From: Verrucomicrobiota bacterium
GTDB taxonomy: Bacteria > Verrucomicrobiota > Verrucomicrobiia > Chthoniobacterales > SZAS-18
DNA length: 41,062 nucleotides
Assembly: GCA_019241085.1 (NCBI GenBank)
Contig: JAFAXH010000120.1
Coordinates: forward strand, 1-41,062
Direction of reading: 5' to 3'
The notes under the pieces are model-generated. The model ran no database searches. It saw only the letters and a list, made by a program, of their open reading frames with translations, and was not told the origin of the DNA. Made by a program: the position numbers and the translations under genes. Position 1 is the stretch's first letter. Every line of letters starts with the position of its first letter. Of the stretch, positions 1-7,516 are shown in pieces.

Positions 1-197
1 ACAATCCGCAACCCGGCGACCCCGTCGGCTGCACCGATTGCCACGCGCACCAGGAAGGCGGCGGCGTAAGCCGTTGCACGAATTGCCACGGCTACCACAA
101 CGACCCGCGCAAAGTGACGACCGAGACGCGCCCGCAGCCGCCCGCGCCGCGCGCGGAAACCTCGACGTTGCGCGCCTGGCTGCTCGGGAGCCGGTAG
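1..197 (+). CDS. C-terminal end of a multihaem c-type cytochrome (partial)
   Basis: The gene enters from outside the window and stops at TAG 195-197. Its reading frame (codons starting at base 3) contains two haem c attachment motifs, CTDCH and CTNCH, about 15 residues apart, followed by a proline-rich tail that ends in LLGSR. CXXCH pairs this close are typical of periplasmic or outer-membrane multihaem cytochromes. The gene is too short to appear as a complete open frame but the two motifs make it clear. It probably belongs with the cytochrome maturation genes at 3465-7345 and the decahaem cytochrome at 11618. Total haem number and family cannot be judged from this fragment. Confidence 0.85.
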   Translation, partial: NPQPGDPVGCTDCHAHQEGGGVSRCTNCHGYHNDPRKVTTETRPQPPAPRAETSTLRAWLLGSR

Positions 198-241
198 TTT
201 TTGATTTATAAGGCCGCAGACCGCATGGAAAGCCACCTGCG

Positions 242-847
242 ATGTCCACTGCGCTCCCACCCGTCTCCTGGCAACGCATGAGCAACGCCATGGAAAATGT
301 TCGCCGCCGATTGCTGCGGGCGTCGGCTGCGCTGGAGGCTGCGGGCATTCCCTACGCCGTCGTCGGTGGCAATGCTGTTGCCGCGTGGGTTTCGCGCGTC
401 GATGAATCCGCCGTGCGCAATACGCGCGACGTGGATTTGCTGCTTCGCCGCGATGATCTTGCCGCGGCAAGGGCTGCGCTGGAAGCCGCAGGATTTCATC
501 ACCGCCGGGTTGCCTCGCTGGGACGGACTGGCGCGATGGATGTCTTTCTGGATGGCCCGGATGCGCGCGTGGGCGACGCGGTGCACATCGTTTTTGCCGG
601 GGAGAAAACCCTGCCAACCCAACCGGAACCCAATGCTCGCATCGAAGAAATCGAAGCGGCTGGCGAATTTCGTCTGGTGAGTTTGGAAGCGCTCGTGCGG
701 ATGAAGCTCACCGCCTTCCGCGATAAAGACCGTGTCCACCTGCGCGACCTGCTTGCAGTAGGCTTGATCGACGCCTCCTGGCTGCCGCGCCTGCCCGAAT
801 CACTACGGGCGCGTCTCGAAGAAATTTTTGCAACGCCGGAAGGTTGA
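242..847 (+). CDS. Nucleotidyltransferase-fold protein (DUF6036/AbiEii-like)
   Basis: The 201-residue product has the nucleotidyltransferase signature VVGGNAVAAW at about residues 40-49, followed by TRDVDLLL with the metal-binding Asp pair D64/D66, and a later helical segment containing LVSLEALVRMKL. This pattern is seen in small stand-alone nucleotidyltransferases related to MNT and AbiEii proteins, some of which act in toxin-antitoxin systems. No HEPN partner is adjacent; a broken PIN toxin fragment lies just downstream (884-979), so an older toxin-antitoxin locus is possible but unproven. The start could be 242 or an internal ATG about 12 codons later. The target of nucleotidyl transfer is unknown. 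Confidence 0.75.
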   Translation: MSTALPPVSWQRMSNAMENVRRRLLRASAALEAAGIPYAVVGGNAVAAWVSRVDESAVRNTRDVDLLLRRDDLAAARAALEAAGFHHRRVASLGRTGAMDVFLDGPDARVGDAVHIVFAGEKTLPTQPEPNARIEEIEAAGEFRLVSLEALVRMKLTAFRDKDRVHLRDLLAVGLIDASWLPRLPESLRARLEEIFATPEG

Positions 848-883
848 GGTCGTGGTCCTTAAAATTTACGTCCAATAGCTGGT

Positions 884-979
884 GTCTCACTGAGGAAATG
901 GTCATTCACGGATTACAGCTCCTTTGTGGCCATGCGCGAACGCGGCCTGCCCAAAGCTCTCAACTGTGACCTTTACTTT
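884..979 (+). pseudogene. C-terminal remnant of a VapC-type PIN-domain protein
   Basis: In the frame starting at 884 the sequence reads about 30 residues that include KWSFTDYSSFVAMRERG and then KALNCDLYF. This matches the usual C-terminal end of VapC-like PIN ribonucleases, where a W-S-x-T-D-x-x-S-F stretch supplies a catalytic Asp and an A-L-x-x-D-x-x-F stretch follows. There is no upstream PIN core and a stop lies at 860-862, so only the end survives. The fragment runs antisense into the last codons of the nuclease-module gene ending at 960. This suggests that acquisition of the 960-3290 module, or a deletion, broke the gene. Confidence 0.6.
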
Positions 980-2066
980 GCGGTCGCCAATCTAAGACAC
1001 GTTGTTCTAACTCGATTTCCAAAGCATCAATGTGTTGCTCAAAATCCGGCTCCGACTGGTTGCATTTTCGTCTTGGGCTATCCTTATCCGTTATAAGTGA
1101 CATCACTTCGCTAGACAATGCTCGTCCCAACTCTTGTCCCCACAATTCGCTATAAATACGACGGAGTGCGACTTCTCTGGACTCACCTTGAACGGGAATA
1201 AAAAGTAACTTTGACGCTAGTTGTTTGAGTGATTCATCGCGCGAACACAGTAACCAGAATCGCTTTTCCTGCTTTTGTTTGAGCACTTCTTCTGACCAAC
1301 TCATCGCCACTAATAAATCCCATACCGCATTCTGGATTCCCCGAAGAGCTTGCTGTCGATCAAGGCTTCGCAAATGCCTTAGCAATGGCTTGCCTCGTGA
1401 TGGTGCGAATTGTTGAGCTGCAAGCGTAATTGCAGCCGGAAGAAACACGAAATCGTGAAACACCCAATCTAAAAATTGTTTTAGTTTGGTGAGTGGTCGC
1501 AAATTAGATAGCTCTAGTTGGGCGATCTTGAGAACAGCGATGCGGTATATTCTCGCACCCTTTATTGCGCGCGCGGAATCTATAGGCTGCGGTTCGATCT
1601 TTGGAGGCGGAAGTTGACCTCTAGGGATTCGATCAAGACGCCCGAAGGCGATCTCAGTATAAATCCTAGCATCAACTTCATCCGCCCTACGGAACAATCT
1701 CAAGTCTTGGTTTGCTCCTGCCGGTTCCTCATAAAGCGCGAGACTTGGTTCTATCATGATGTTGCAGCATTGTAGAAAGGCCATCACAGCGGCACCCATC
1801 CTCCCGCGCTCGATCGATGCCGGCGCCTCATCTAAGTCAGACGATCTGGCAAGACTCACTACGTCGCTAAAAACATTACGGTCGAAAAATGCGCGCGTAT
1901 CGGTGTTATGTTCCGCAGCCGCCATCCCATAGGTTTGCCAGTTGTAGCGATCAATATCGGTAGGACATGTGCAGAAGATACCCATTTCTCTCAGCATAAC
2001 CTGTAATCTTTCCATATCCGCAAGAGAGATTGGCAACTCGAAATCATATAGCCGGAGCTCTGACAT
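960..2066 (-). CDS. Unrecognised protein with PIN-like acidic residue layout
   Basis: I do not recognise this 368-residue protein by name. The order of acidic motifs resembles a PIN ribonuclease: FFDRNVF (D62) as a first strand, EPSLALYEE (E106 or E113/E114) in a middle helix, WDLLVAM (D250) and LLCSRDESL (D277) near the end. It is two to three times longer than a VapC toxin, with an insertion between the second and third motifs. It starts 6 bases after the stop of the PD-(D/E)XK gene, so the two are almost certainly co-transcribed. Base composition is visibly AT-richer than the flanks. Its last codons overlap, antisense, the VapC remnant, so the true C-terminus may have been altered. The PIN call is inference from residue pattern only. 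Confidence 0.7.
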   Translation of the reverse strand: MSELRLYDFELPISLADMERLQVMLREMGIFCTCPTDIDRYNWQTYGMAAAEHNTDTRAFFDRNVFSDVVSLARSSDLDEAPASIERGRMGAAVMAFLQCCNIMIEPSLALYEEPAGANQDLRLFRRADEVDARIYTEIAFGRLDRIPRGQLPPPKIEPQPIDSARAIKGARIYRIAVLKIAQLELSNLRPLTKLKQFLDWVFHDFVFLPAAITLAAQQFAPSRGKPLLRHLRSLDRQQALRGIQNAVWDLLVAMSWSEEVLKQKQEKRFWLLCSRDESLKQLASKLLFIPVQGESREVALRRIYSELWGQELGRALSSEVMSLITDKDSPRRKCNQSEPDFEQHIDALEIELEQRVLDWRPQSKGHS

Positions 2067-2072
2067 GAGTTC

Positions 2073-3290
2073 TTATGTATGATTTTCTGCATTTCTCATC
2101 CACCGATTCAATACATAGTCAAATGTCATCTTTGGAATCAATGGCGCACACTCGACACAGTAACTGTTCATCCGATGGCGTCTCTTTTCGTTCGAGCCAC
2201 AGCACTTACATATAAAAAGAACCTTTTGTTGCTCGACTATTGCGTTGCTTGGCAGCAATGCCAGTTCATCCTTTAGAAAACTTATGAGAATTAACTGGTT
2301 GCAAACTGTAACACCCATGGCGACAAATAATTCGTGAAGGTCTTTGCGCATTTCGATGTCATCAGGAACACAAAGCACTACTTTCTTCGAGTGCTTGCCA
2401 TAGTGCATTGCCTGGCCAATTGCCTCGTAAGTCTGGCCGGAATTTAGTGCCACTTTGCACTCTATAAATGTTCCATCTGCCAACTTGAAGTCGATACGAG
2501 TTCGTGAGTTAGGCAACCGGCATTCTTCTACGAAGTCGATGCGTGCCTCATGTAATAAACTAATAAGGTATGCCTTGAATGCCGATTCCTTCGGAAATTT
2601 TCGACTGTAGTTATTCCCGTATTTCCGCTTAGCTGGCCAAATCCGTTGACGACGTGCAATGAAGTGTCGGTAGGAGGCTCTTTTTGATAGATAGTTCCAA
2701 ATGCTTTTGAGGTTCCATCCATTCGCCTTGCATGTTGTTTCGACGCCGGCTCCCTTTCGAAGCTGCCAGAGACATACCGCTGCTTCATGTCTATGTCTCT
2801 TTTCGTTCGCAATAATCAACGCTCTCCGCGCCCGTGAATCTTGTTTTTGTTTTTCAAAGACCTTTTCCCCACGATAGACTTCGCGCCTAATGAGTATCAG
2901 TCTTACTCCGGGCATGGTCGGTCGCCCCGAGAAATAATGCGAGATGGCTCTTAATCCCATCCTTTCGCTCTTGTAAAGCCGCACGATCTCGTCCTCTTTG
3001 TCTGCATAATGGCCACTCTTGTCTGAAATCTTCCGCAGCCACTCGCGCTGTCGATTTTCCAGCCATAGCTTCATTTCGACTGGGTCGAAAAGCGGCGCTC
3101 CGCAGCGATCCCATTCTTTGGCTGTCTTCCCCTGCTTCACTCCATAGAATTCAGCGCATTTCCTCCAATGGACAGCACCATTCTTTTTTAAGAATGTGAC
3201 GGTTTTTGTAACAGGCTGATTCATCGCCTCCCAATCTTTTATAAGAGCATATTTGTCGCACTGTGTTAGTGCAAGCGCTGGCGCGTTCAA
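2073..3290 (-). CDS. Predicted PD-(D/E)XK nuclease with HTH-like and Cys4 zinc regions
   Basis: This 405-residue protein has three visible parts. Residues about 97-145 resemble the winged/HTH-like recombinase region of serine recombinases (IVRLY, then AISHYF, ending EVYRGEKVF). Residues about 234-310 carry a PD-(D/E)XK core: E235 in an N-terminal helix, RIDF with D267, and IECK with E277 and K279, followed by a helix containing QTYEAIGQAMHYG. Residues 361-381 form a CxxC-x13-CxxC zinc motif. It is the first gene of a two-gene operon with the PIN-like gene. The start used is TTG at 3290 with an AGAGG upstream; ATG at codon 23 is an alternative. Low GC and lysine-rich composition suggest transfer. 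Family name and target are unknown; a defence or mobile-element role is inference. Confidence 0.75.
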   Translation of the reverse strand: MNAPALALTQCDKYALIKDWEAMNQPVTKTVTFLKKNGAVHWRKCAEFYGVKQGKTAKEWDRCGAPLFDPVEMKLWLENRQREWLRKISDKSGHYADKEDEIVRLYKSERMGLRAISHYFSGRPTMPGVRLILIRREVYRGEKVFEKQKQDSRARRALIIANEKRHRHEAAVCLWQLRKGAGVETTCKANGWNLKSIWNYLSKRASYRHFIARRQRIWPAKRKYGNNYSRKFPKESAFKAYLISLLHEARIDFVEECRLPNSRTRIDFKLADGTFIECKVALNSGQTYEAIGQAMHYGKHSKKVVLCVPDDIEMRKDLHELFVAMGVTVCNQLILISFLKDELALLPSNAIVEQQKVLFICKCCGSNEKRRHRMNSYCVECAPLIPKMTFDYVLNRWMRNAENHT

Positions 3291-3464
3291 TTGAGAGCCT
3301 CTAACAGCGAGAAGACTAAGCTGGATAATTGCAGGTCGTCCTTCACAAACGGCTTCGCGTCCCTAACTAAGATCAAACCCAGACTGCAAAAAGGGAAGGG
3401 AAGTGCGAGCATCATGGCCCGCGCTCCCCTTTTCTACTTTTCGCAAATTCCGTCCATGCCGTTA

Positions 3465-5282
3465 TTACACCGATGCTGCCGGCAACGACGACTCTTCAGC
3501 GGGGTCGATGACCGCGGGCACGGGCGTGCGCTGCGCGGGGCGCTCGGCTTGGCGTTTGCGACAGATGACGAGGCCGAGGAAGACGAGATCGAATCCCAAA
3601 ATCGTCGCCGCCCAGCCTTCGCCGCCGACGCCGCGGCCATACGAATGCAGGCCGCTCGGGAACCAGAAGTTGACGCCATACCACGCCATCACGACCGCCG
3701 CGAAACAGAGCACGCTCGCCACGGCGAGACCGAATTGTCCCCACCAACCCGCGATGCGTCCGTGCAGCGCGACGATGTAGCAGAGCAGGGTGATGAGCGC
3801 CCAGGTTTCCTTCGGGTCCCAGCCCCAGAAACGGCCCCAGGAATAGTTCGCCCACACGCCGCCGAGGATCGTGCCAGCGGCGATCATGAGCACGCCGAGC
3901 TGGATGACGCGATAGAGCCAGAAGTGCAGCGCCGAATCCGCGCGCGCGGCCAGCGGATCGCGCAGATAACGGAACAGCACGATGTGTCCAAAACCCAGCC
4001 CGAGCAGGAACGCGCCGTAGCTGCCGGTGATCGTGAGCACATGGATCGTGAGCCAGAAATTATCGCGCAACACCGGCTGGAGCGGATCAATGCTCGGCGG
4101 CATCGCGGCGGGTGCCTGGAGCAAAATCATCACCGTGACAAAGCTCACCGGCAGCGCCGCCAGCAGATAGGTCGTGCTGCGATAACGGGCGAAGAACACG
4201 AAGCCGAACAGCGCCGCGATGAACGCCACCCAGACCATGCTTTCAAACATGTTCGTCACCGGCGGACGGCCGGCGATCACGCAGCGCAAGCCGATGCCCC
4301 ACGCGTGAAACAACAAGCCGCCCAACGCCACGAGCACGCCGCCGACGCGCAGCCAGCGCGCGATGCCCGAGGGCAAGGCGCCCGCAGCCAGCAGCACTAG
4401 GCCGAGCGCGTAGAGCAGCGCCGCGGTCGAGAACGCGCCGAGGTGATTGTAAAAATACTCCGTGCCCAGCTCGCTCTCGGTCGGATAAACCGTCGGGCAG
4501 AGCTGGCGCAATTCCGTGCGCAGCTCACGCGCGCGCAAGCCGAAGTTGAACGCATCGCCCGCGCGAAACGCGCCGACCATGCCCTGAAGCTTCTCGGTCG
4601 CCGCGGCAAAGCGCGCTTCGCCAAACGTCTTGTCCGCCTCCGGCGGAATGACCCACGCGTCTTTAATTGTCGCGTCCGGCTTTGGCGGAACGATGAGAAA
4701 CGCCGCGCCGCGGCTCAGATTGCTGAACAGCGTCATGCGCTCGGTGATCGAGCGCACCTCTTGCTGCATCCGGTCCAGCTCGGCTTTTTGCATCCCGAGC
4801 TGATGCACCTCGCCAGCCAGACGATTGAGTTCCGGCAGCTTGGCGAGTTCGTCGAAGGAGAACCGTTTGCGCTCGCGGTCCAGCCCGAGTTTTTCCACCA
4901 ACGGCCGATAGTTGATGAGCAAGAGCGGCTCCTTCGTCCAATCCTTCTCCTGGCCGCCGGCCGCTTCGCCGAGCAGCGCGGAGAGGATGAATTCGTTCGG
5001 CTGCCAGACCCGGCCGGCGAGGTCTTTGTAAGTGCCGCGTCCGGTGAGTTTCAGGATCGCCTCGCGGGCAAATGTGTCCACGGGTTTGCGCCGGCCGTTG
5101 TCCTGGATGGCGAGCAATCCCCATTGCTTGAAGTCGCTTTCGTTTAATTCCGCGCGAGCCAGCGGCAGCGCGGACAACAGGACGAGCAGGAGAAGCAGAA
5201 AAGTTCTAAATCCCAAGCTCGAAGCTCGAAACAAATTCCAAGCTTGAAGCTCCAAGGCGGAACGGAAAAGGGCGCGTCTCAT
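3465..5282 (-). CDS. ccsA: CcsA/ResC-type cytochrome c assembly protein
   Basis: The 605-residue product has a signal/anchor segment (about residues 28-45), a large extracytoplasmic N-terminal region, and from about residue 290 a polytopic membrane domain. The tryptophan-rich haem-handling motif reads WGRFWGWDPKETWALI, and conserved histidines appear in TIHVLTITGSYG and near the C-terminus in GLHSYGRG. These are hallmarks of CcsA, which with ResB exports haem and attaches it to apocytochromes outside the cytoplasmic membrane (system II). The start at 5282 is fixed by an ATGA overlap with the resB stop. A longer open frame reaching 5600 is rejected because it runs antisense-free through resB. 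The first ~28 residues are partly encoded by a palindromic repeat. Confidence 0.93.
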   Translation of the reverse strand: MRRALFRSALELQAWNLFRASSLGFRTFLLLLLVLLSALPLARAELNESDFKQWGLLAIQDNGRRKPVDTFAREAILKLTGRGTYKDLAGRVWQPNEFILSALLGEAAGGQEKDWTKEPLLLINYRPLVEKLGLDRERKRFSFDELAKLPELNRLAGEVHQLGMQKAELDRMQQEVRSITERMTLFSNLSRGAAFLIVPPKPDATIKDAWVIPPEADKTFGEARFAAATEKLQGMVGAFRAGDAFNFGLRARELRTELRQLCPTVYPTESELGTEYFYNHLGAFSTAALLYALGLVLLAAGALPSGIARWLRVGGVLVALGGLLFHAWGIGLRCVIAGRPPVTNMFESMVWVAFIAALFGFVFFARYRSTTYLLAALPVSFVTVMILLQAPAAMPPSIDPLQPVLRDNFWLTIHVLTITGSYGAFLLGLGFGHIVLFRYLRDPLAARADSALHFWLYRVIQLGVLMIAAGTILGGVWANYSWGRFWGWDPKETWALITLLCYIVALHGRIAGWWGQFGLAVASVLCFAAVVMAWYGVNFWFPSGLHSYGRGVGGEGWAATILGFDLVFLGLVICRKRQAERPAQRTPVPAVIDPAEESSLPAASV

Positions 5283-5345
5283 GTCTTTTTTGAACTTGGG
5301 TTGATTTGAGCTTGTTTCGAGCTTCGAGCTTGGGACTTCGAACTT
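5201..5345. repeat. Palindromic repeat copy A spanning the resB/ccsA junction
   Basis: Two arms of 34 bases, 5201-5234 and 5312-5345, are reverse complements with two mismatches. They are built from words such as AAGCTCGAA and CGAAACAA. The 77-base spacer holds the ATGA overlap between resB and ccsA. On the minus strand the right arm encodes the Ser/Lys-rich end of ResB (QKSSKSQARSSK) and the left arm encodes residues about 17-28 of CcsA. The same words recur in copies at 7358-7495 and 21548-21684. Confidence 0.85.
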
Positions 5346-7345
5346 TTCTGCCCTCTCGCGCTCGGCGCTTTCCCCTCCACAAAAACCGGGTGCGGCCGCA
5401 GATAAAATAATGTGAAGATGCCGGCGCACACCAGCAGCGAGCCAATCCATTTTAACAGCCAGCCGGGGTCGCGTAAAATCTGGATCGTGCTCTCGTTCGG
5501 ATTCTCCGGGTTGTAGGAAGCCTGCGACATTTTGAAAGTCAGGCCGGTGAAGGTGCTCCACCAATGGCCGGGATAGTTGTGCGGATTGTTCATCCAGCAC
5601 TGGCCGGAATCGACGCGCCCTTCGTTGTCAATGACGCGCAGGGTGCTCTTAAATCCTGCCGGCGCGTCGCTGCCCTCACCGCGCTCGATCTCGAAGTCGA
5701 GCAACTGCAAACCAATCGGCAACGACTCGCACCGCCAGCCGTAGGAAAGCTGCGTCGGCGCCGAGCTGCCGCCGGTGGGCAACGCCACTTGCCAGCCCGC
5801 CGGCACCCATTCTTCCACTGTCGGCGAGCCGGGTTTGCTCAGGCGCACGCGCAAGCCTTCGGTGTGATTGCCTTGGGCCATCGCGCCGGCTTCCGGACCT
5901 TTCTTCGCGCCTTCCACGGGATGAAACGCAGTGTAATCCGTGGCACTCGGCAGCGACTGATCGACGGAGAGCTGCCAATCGGCCCAGCCGGTGTTGATGC
6001 CGGGTCCGCCGGCGGTCAGCGCGCCGACGACGGGCTGCGGCGTGGCGCCCGATTTCAAAACATAGGTCAACGCGCCGCTGGCCGCGTCGCAATAGATCGT
6101 CGCCTGGTTGGCAGAGCTGGCGCCGTTTTCGCTCGGCGCATTCATCGCCGCGAGGCTGTCTGCTTCGGGATCGGGCGCGAGCTGGCCGAAAATCCGCACG
6201 AGCACCGCCGGCTCGCGCGGTTCGTTCGAGGCCGAAGTCGGCTGGCCATCTTTCATCAGGAAATCGGGCCAGTAATCTTCGATCCGCGCCGTCAGCCCGC
6301 TCCCGCTGAGGTCCTGGTCTTTGCCGCGATCGGCTTCCACGTCGAAATCCCACGTCGCCCCGCGCCAATCGAGATGCACCTGGCGCGCGGAATCCGTGAC
6401 CACGAGCCGCACCTTCGCGCCGCTGCCCGCCTTGCCCGCCGCGGGCTGCGCGACTTGCTGGCCGGGCTTGTGGGCAAAGGCAAAAATGGATTCGTCGATG
6501 TCGTTCGCCGCCGCAACTGCGCCCTTGGCAGCTGCTTCCGGCGTGGCTGGCGCACGGCCCGCGCGGAGCTGCACCGAAGCCATGCCGAGATCGAACGCCG
6601 CGTGCTCCTCGCTGCCGACGAGCAGCCACGATTCCATCGTGCGATTCAACCGCTTGGAAAACAGCCGCACCCGCACCGCCGGCTGTCCGCCGCTCGGCAC
6701 CGGCGCCGGCTCGAAATCCGCCGCGAGCAGCGGCGCGTAATCGACCAGTTCGACGGTCCAACCCGCCGGCGTCTGCCCGAGTCGCCACGGCCTGGCCGCG
6801 CTCGGCCGCCGGCCGATGACGTTGACCGGCCAGGAGAGCGTGCCGCCCGCGCCGCCTTCCTGCAAATAAAGCTGGCGCTGCTGGACGATGAGTTGGTTGT
6901 CCGGCGGCCGGTTTTTGAACAACGTGATGGTGCCCTCGATGCCGAGGAACCGCCCGAGCAAAGCGCCGGCGAGCAGGATGATGATGCCGAGGTGCGTGAT
7001 TAAAAATCCGGTGTGCCGCTGCTGCCACGGCCAGCGCGAAAACGCCGCGGCGGCAAGGTTGACAGCGAGCAGCACGAGCCAGGCGTTGAACCACGGCGTG
7101 CCGTAAACGTAGGCGCGCGCCACGTCGGCATTAAACGTCGTTTCGTAAAGCGTGCCGGCGATGGAGGCGACGATGAGGATCGCCAGCAACACGACGGCAA
7201 GTTTAACGGACGCGAGAAATCGAAAGAGCGCGTTGCGCTGCCAGGCGGGCTTGCTGGAGGCAGGAGCGGGCGGGCGGGTGGCAGCCGGCACGACGGCCGG
7301 CTGAACGGGCGCAGGCGACGGCGGCGAGGCAGTGGAGGCAGGCAT
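5279..7345 (-). CDS. resB: ResB-family cytochrome c biogenesis protein
   Basis: The 688-residue protein begins with a Pro/Ala-rich cytoplasmic leader of about 38 residues and then has membrane spans near residues 42-65, 82-100 and 107-128. The first is preceded by FRFLASVKLAVVLLA and followed by GTLYET, the typical ResB opening. A long periplasmic region follows, and a last membrane span lies near residue 640. ResB forms a complex with CcsA for haem delivery to cytochromes. It overlaps ccsA by four bases (ATGA), implying translational coupling. The final ~20 residues are Ser/Lys/Gln rich and come from a palindromic repeat, so they are probably not functionally conserved. Confidence 0.92.
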   Translation of the reverse strand: MPASTASPPSPAPVQPAVVPAATRPPAPASSKPAWQRNALFRFLASVKLAVVLLAILIVASIAGTLYETTFNADVARAYVYGTPWFNAWLVLLAVNLAAAAFSRWPWQQRHTGFLITHLGIIILLAGALLGRFLGIEGTITLFKNRPPDNQLIVQQRQLYLQEGGAGGTLSWPVNVIGRRPSAARPWRLGQTPAGWTVELVDYAPLLAADFEPAPVPSGGQPAVRVRLFSKRLNRTMESWLLVGSEEHAAFDLGMASVQLRAGRAPATPEAAAKGAVAAANDIDESIFAFAHKPGQQVAQPAAGKAGSGAKVRLVVTDSARQVHLDWRGATWDFDVEADRGKDQDLSGSGLTARIEDYWPDFLMKDGQPTSASNEPREPAVLVRIFGQLAPDPEADSLAAMNAPSENGASSANQATIYCDAASGALTYVLKSGATPQPVVGALTAGGPGINTGWADWQLSVDQSLPSATDYTAFHPVEGAKKGPEAGAMAQGNHTEGLRVRLSKPGSPTVEEWVPAGWQVALPTGGSSAPTQLSYGWRCESLPIGLQLLDFEIERGEGSDAPAGFKSTLRVIDNEGRVDSGQCWMNNPHNYPGHWWSTFTGLTFKMSQASYNPENPNESTIQILRDPGWLLKWIGSLLVCAGIFTLFYLRPHPVFVEGKAPSARGQKSSKSQARSSKQAQINPSSKKT

Positions 7346-7357
7346 TGGGAGAAGTTC

Positions 7358-7495
7358 GAAGCTCCAAGTTCTAAGCTCGAAACAAGTTCAAAGCTCGAAG
7401 TTCAAAAAGCAAGGCCGCAGCGCATCGAACCGTGATCGCAGCGGATTTCGAGCTTTGAACTTCGGGCTTGTTTCGAGCTTAGAACTTGGAGCTTC
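7358..7495. repeat. Palindromic repeat copy B between the GlcG-like gene and resB
   Basis: Arms 7358-7386 and 7467-7495 are perfect 29-base reverse complements; weaker matching extends on both sides to about 7351 and 7501. The 80-base spacer is unrelated between copies. The element fills most of the 171-base gap between two minus-strand genes, so its transcript could form a long hairpin in the leader of resB and ccsA. It shares the words AAGCTCGAAACAAG with copies A and C. Confidence 0.9.
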
Positions 7496-7516
7496 AAGCT
7501 TCCTGCGCAGCGGACA

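Noticed and set aside
956-3299. GCTCTCAACTG (956-966) and CAATTGAGAGC (3288-3298) as terminal inverted repeats of a mobile element carrying the nuclease pair
   Set aside because: They match at 10 of 11 bases and lie at both module edges, but the VapC remnant continues through and beyond the left copy, so the junction should lie further right. No transposase or target duplication was seen. Chance cannot be excluded.
5283-5600. An N-terminal extension of CcsA by 106 residues
   Set aside because: The extension lies wholly inside resB in another frame, and the ATGA overlap at 5279-5282 gives a natural start just before a signal-like segment.
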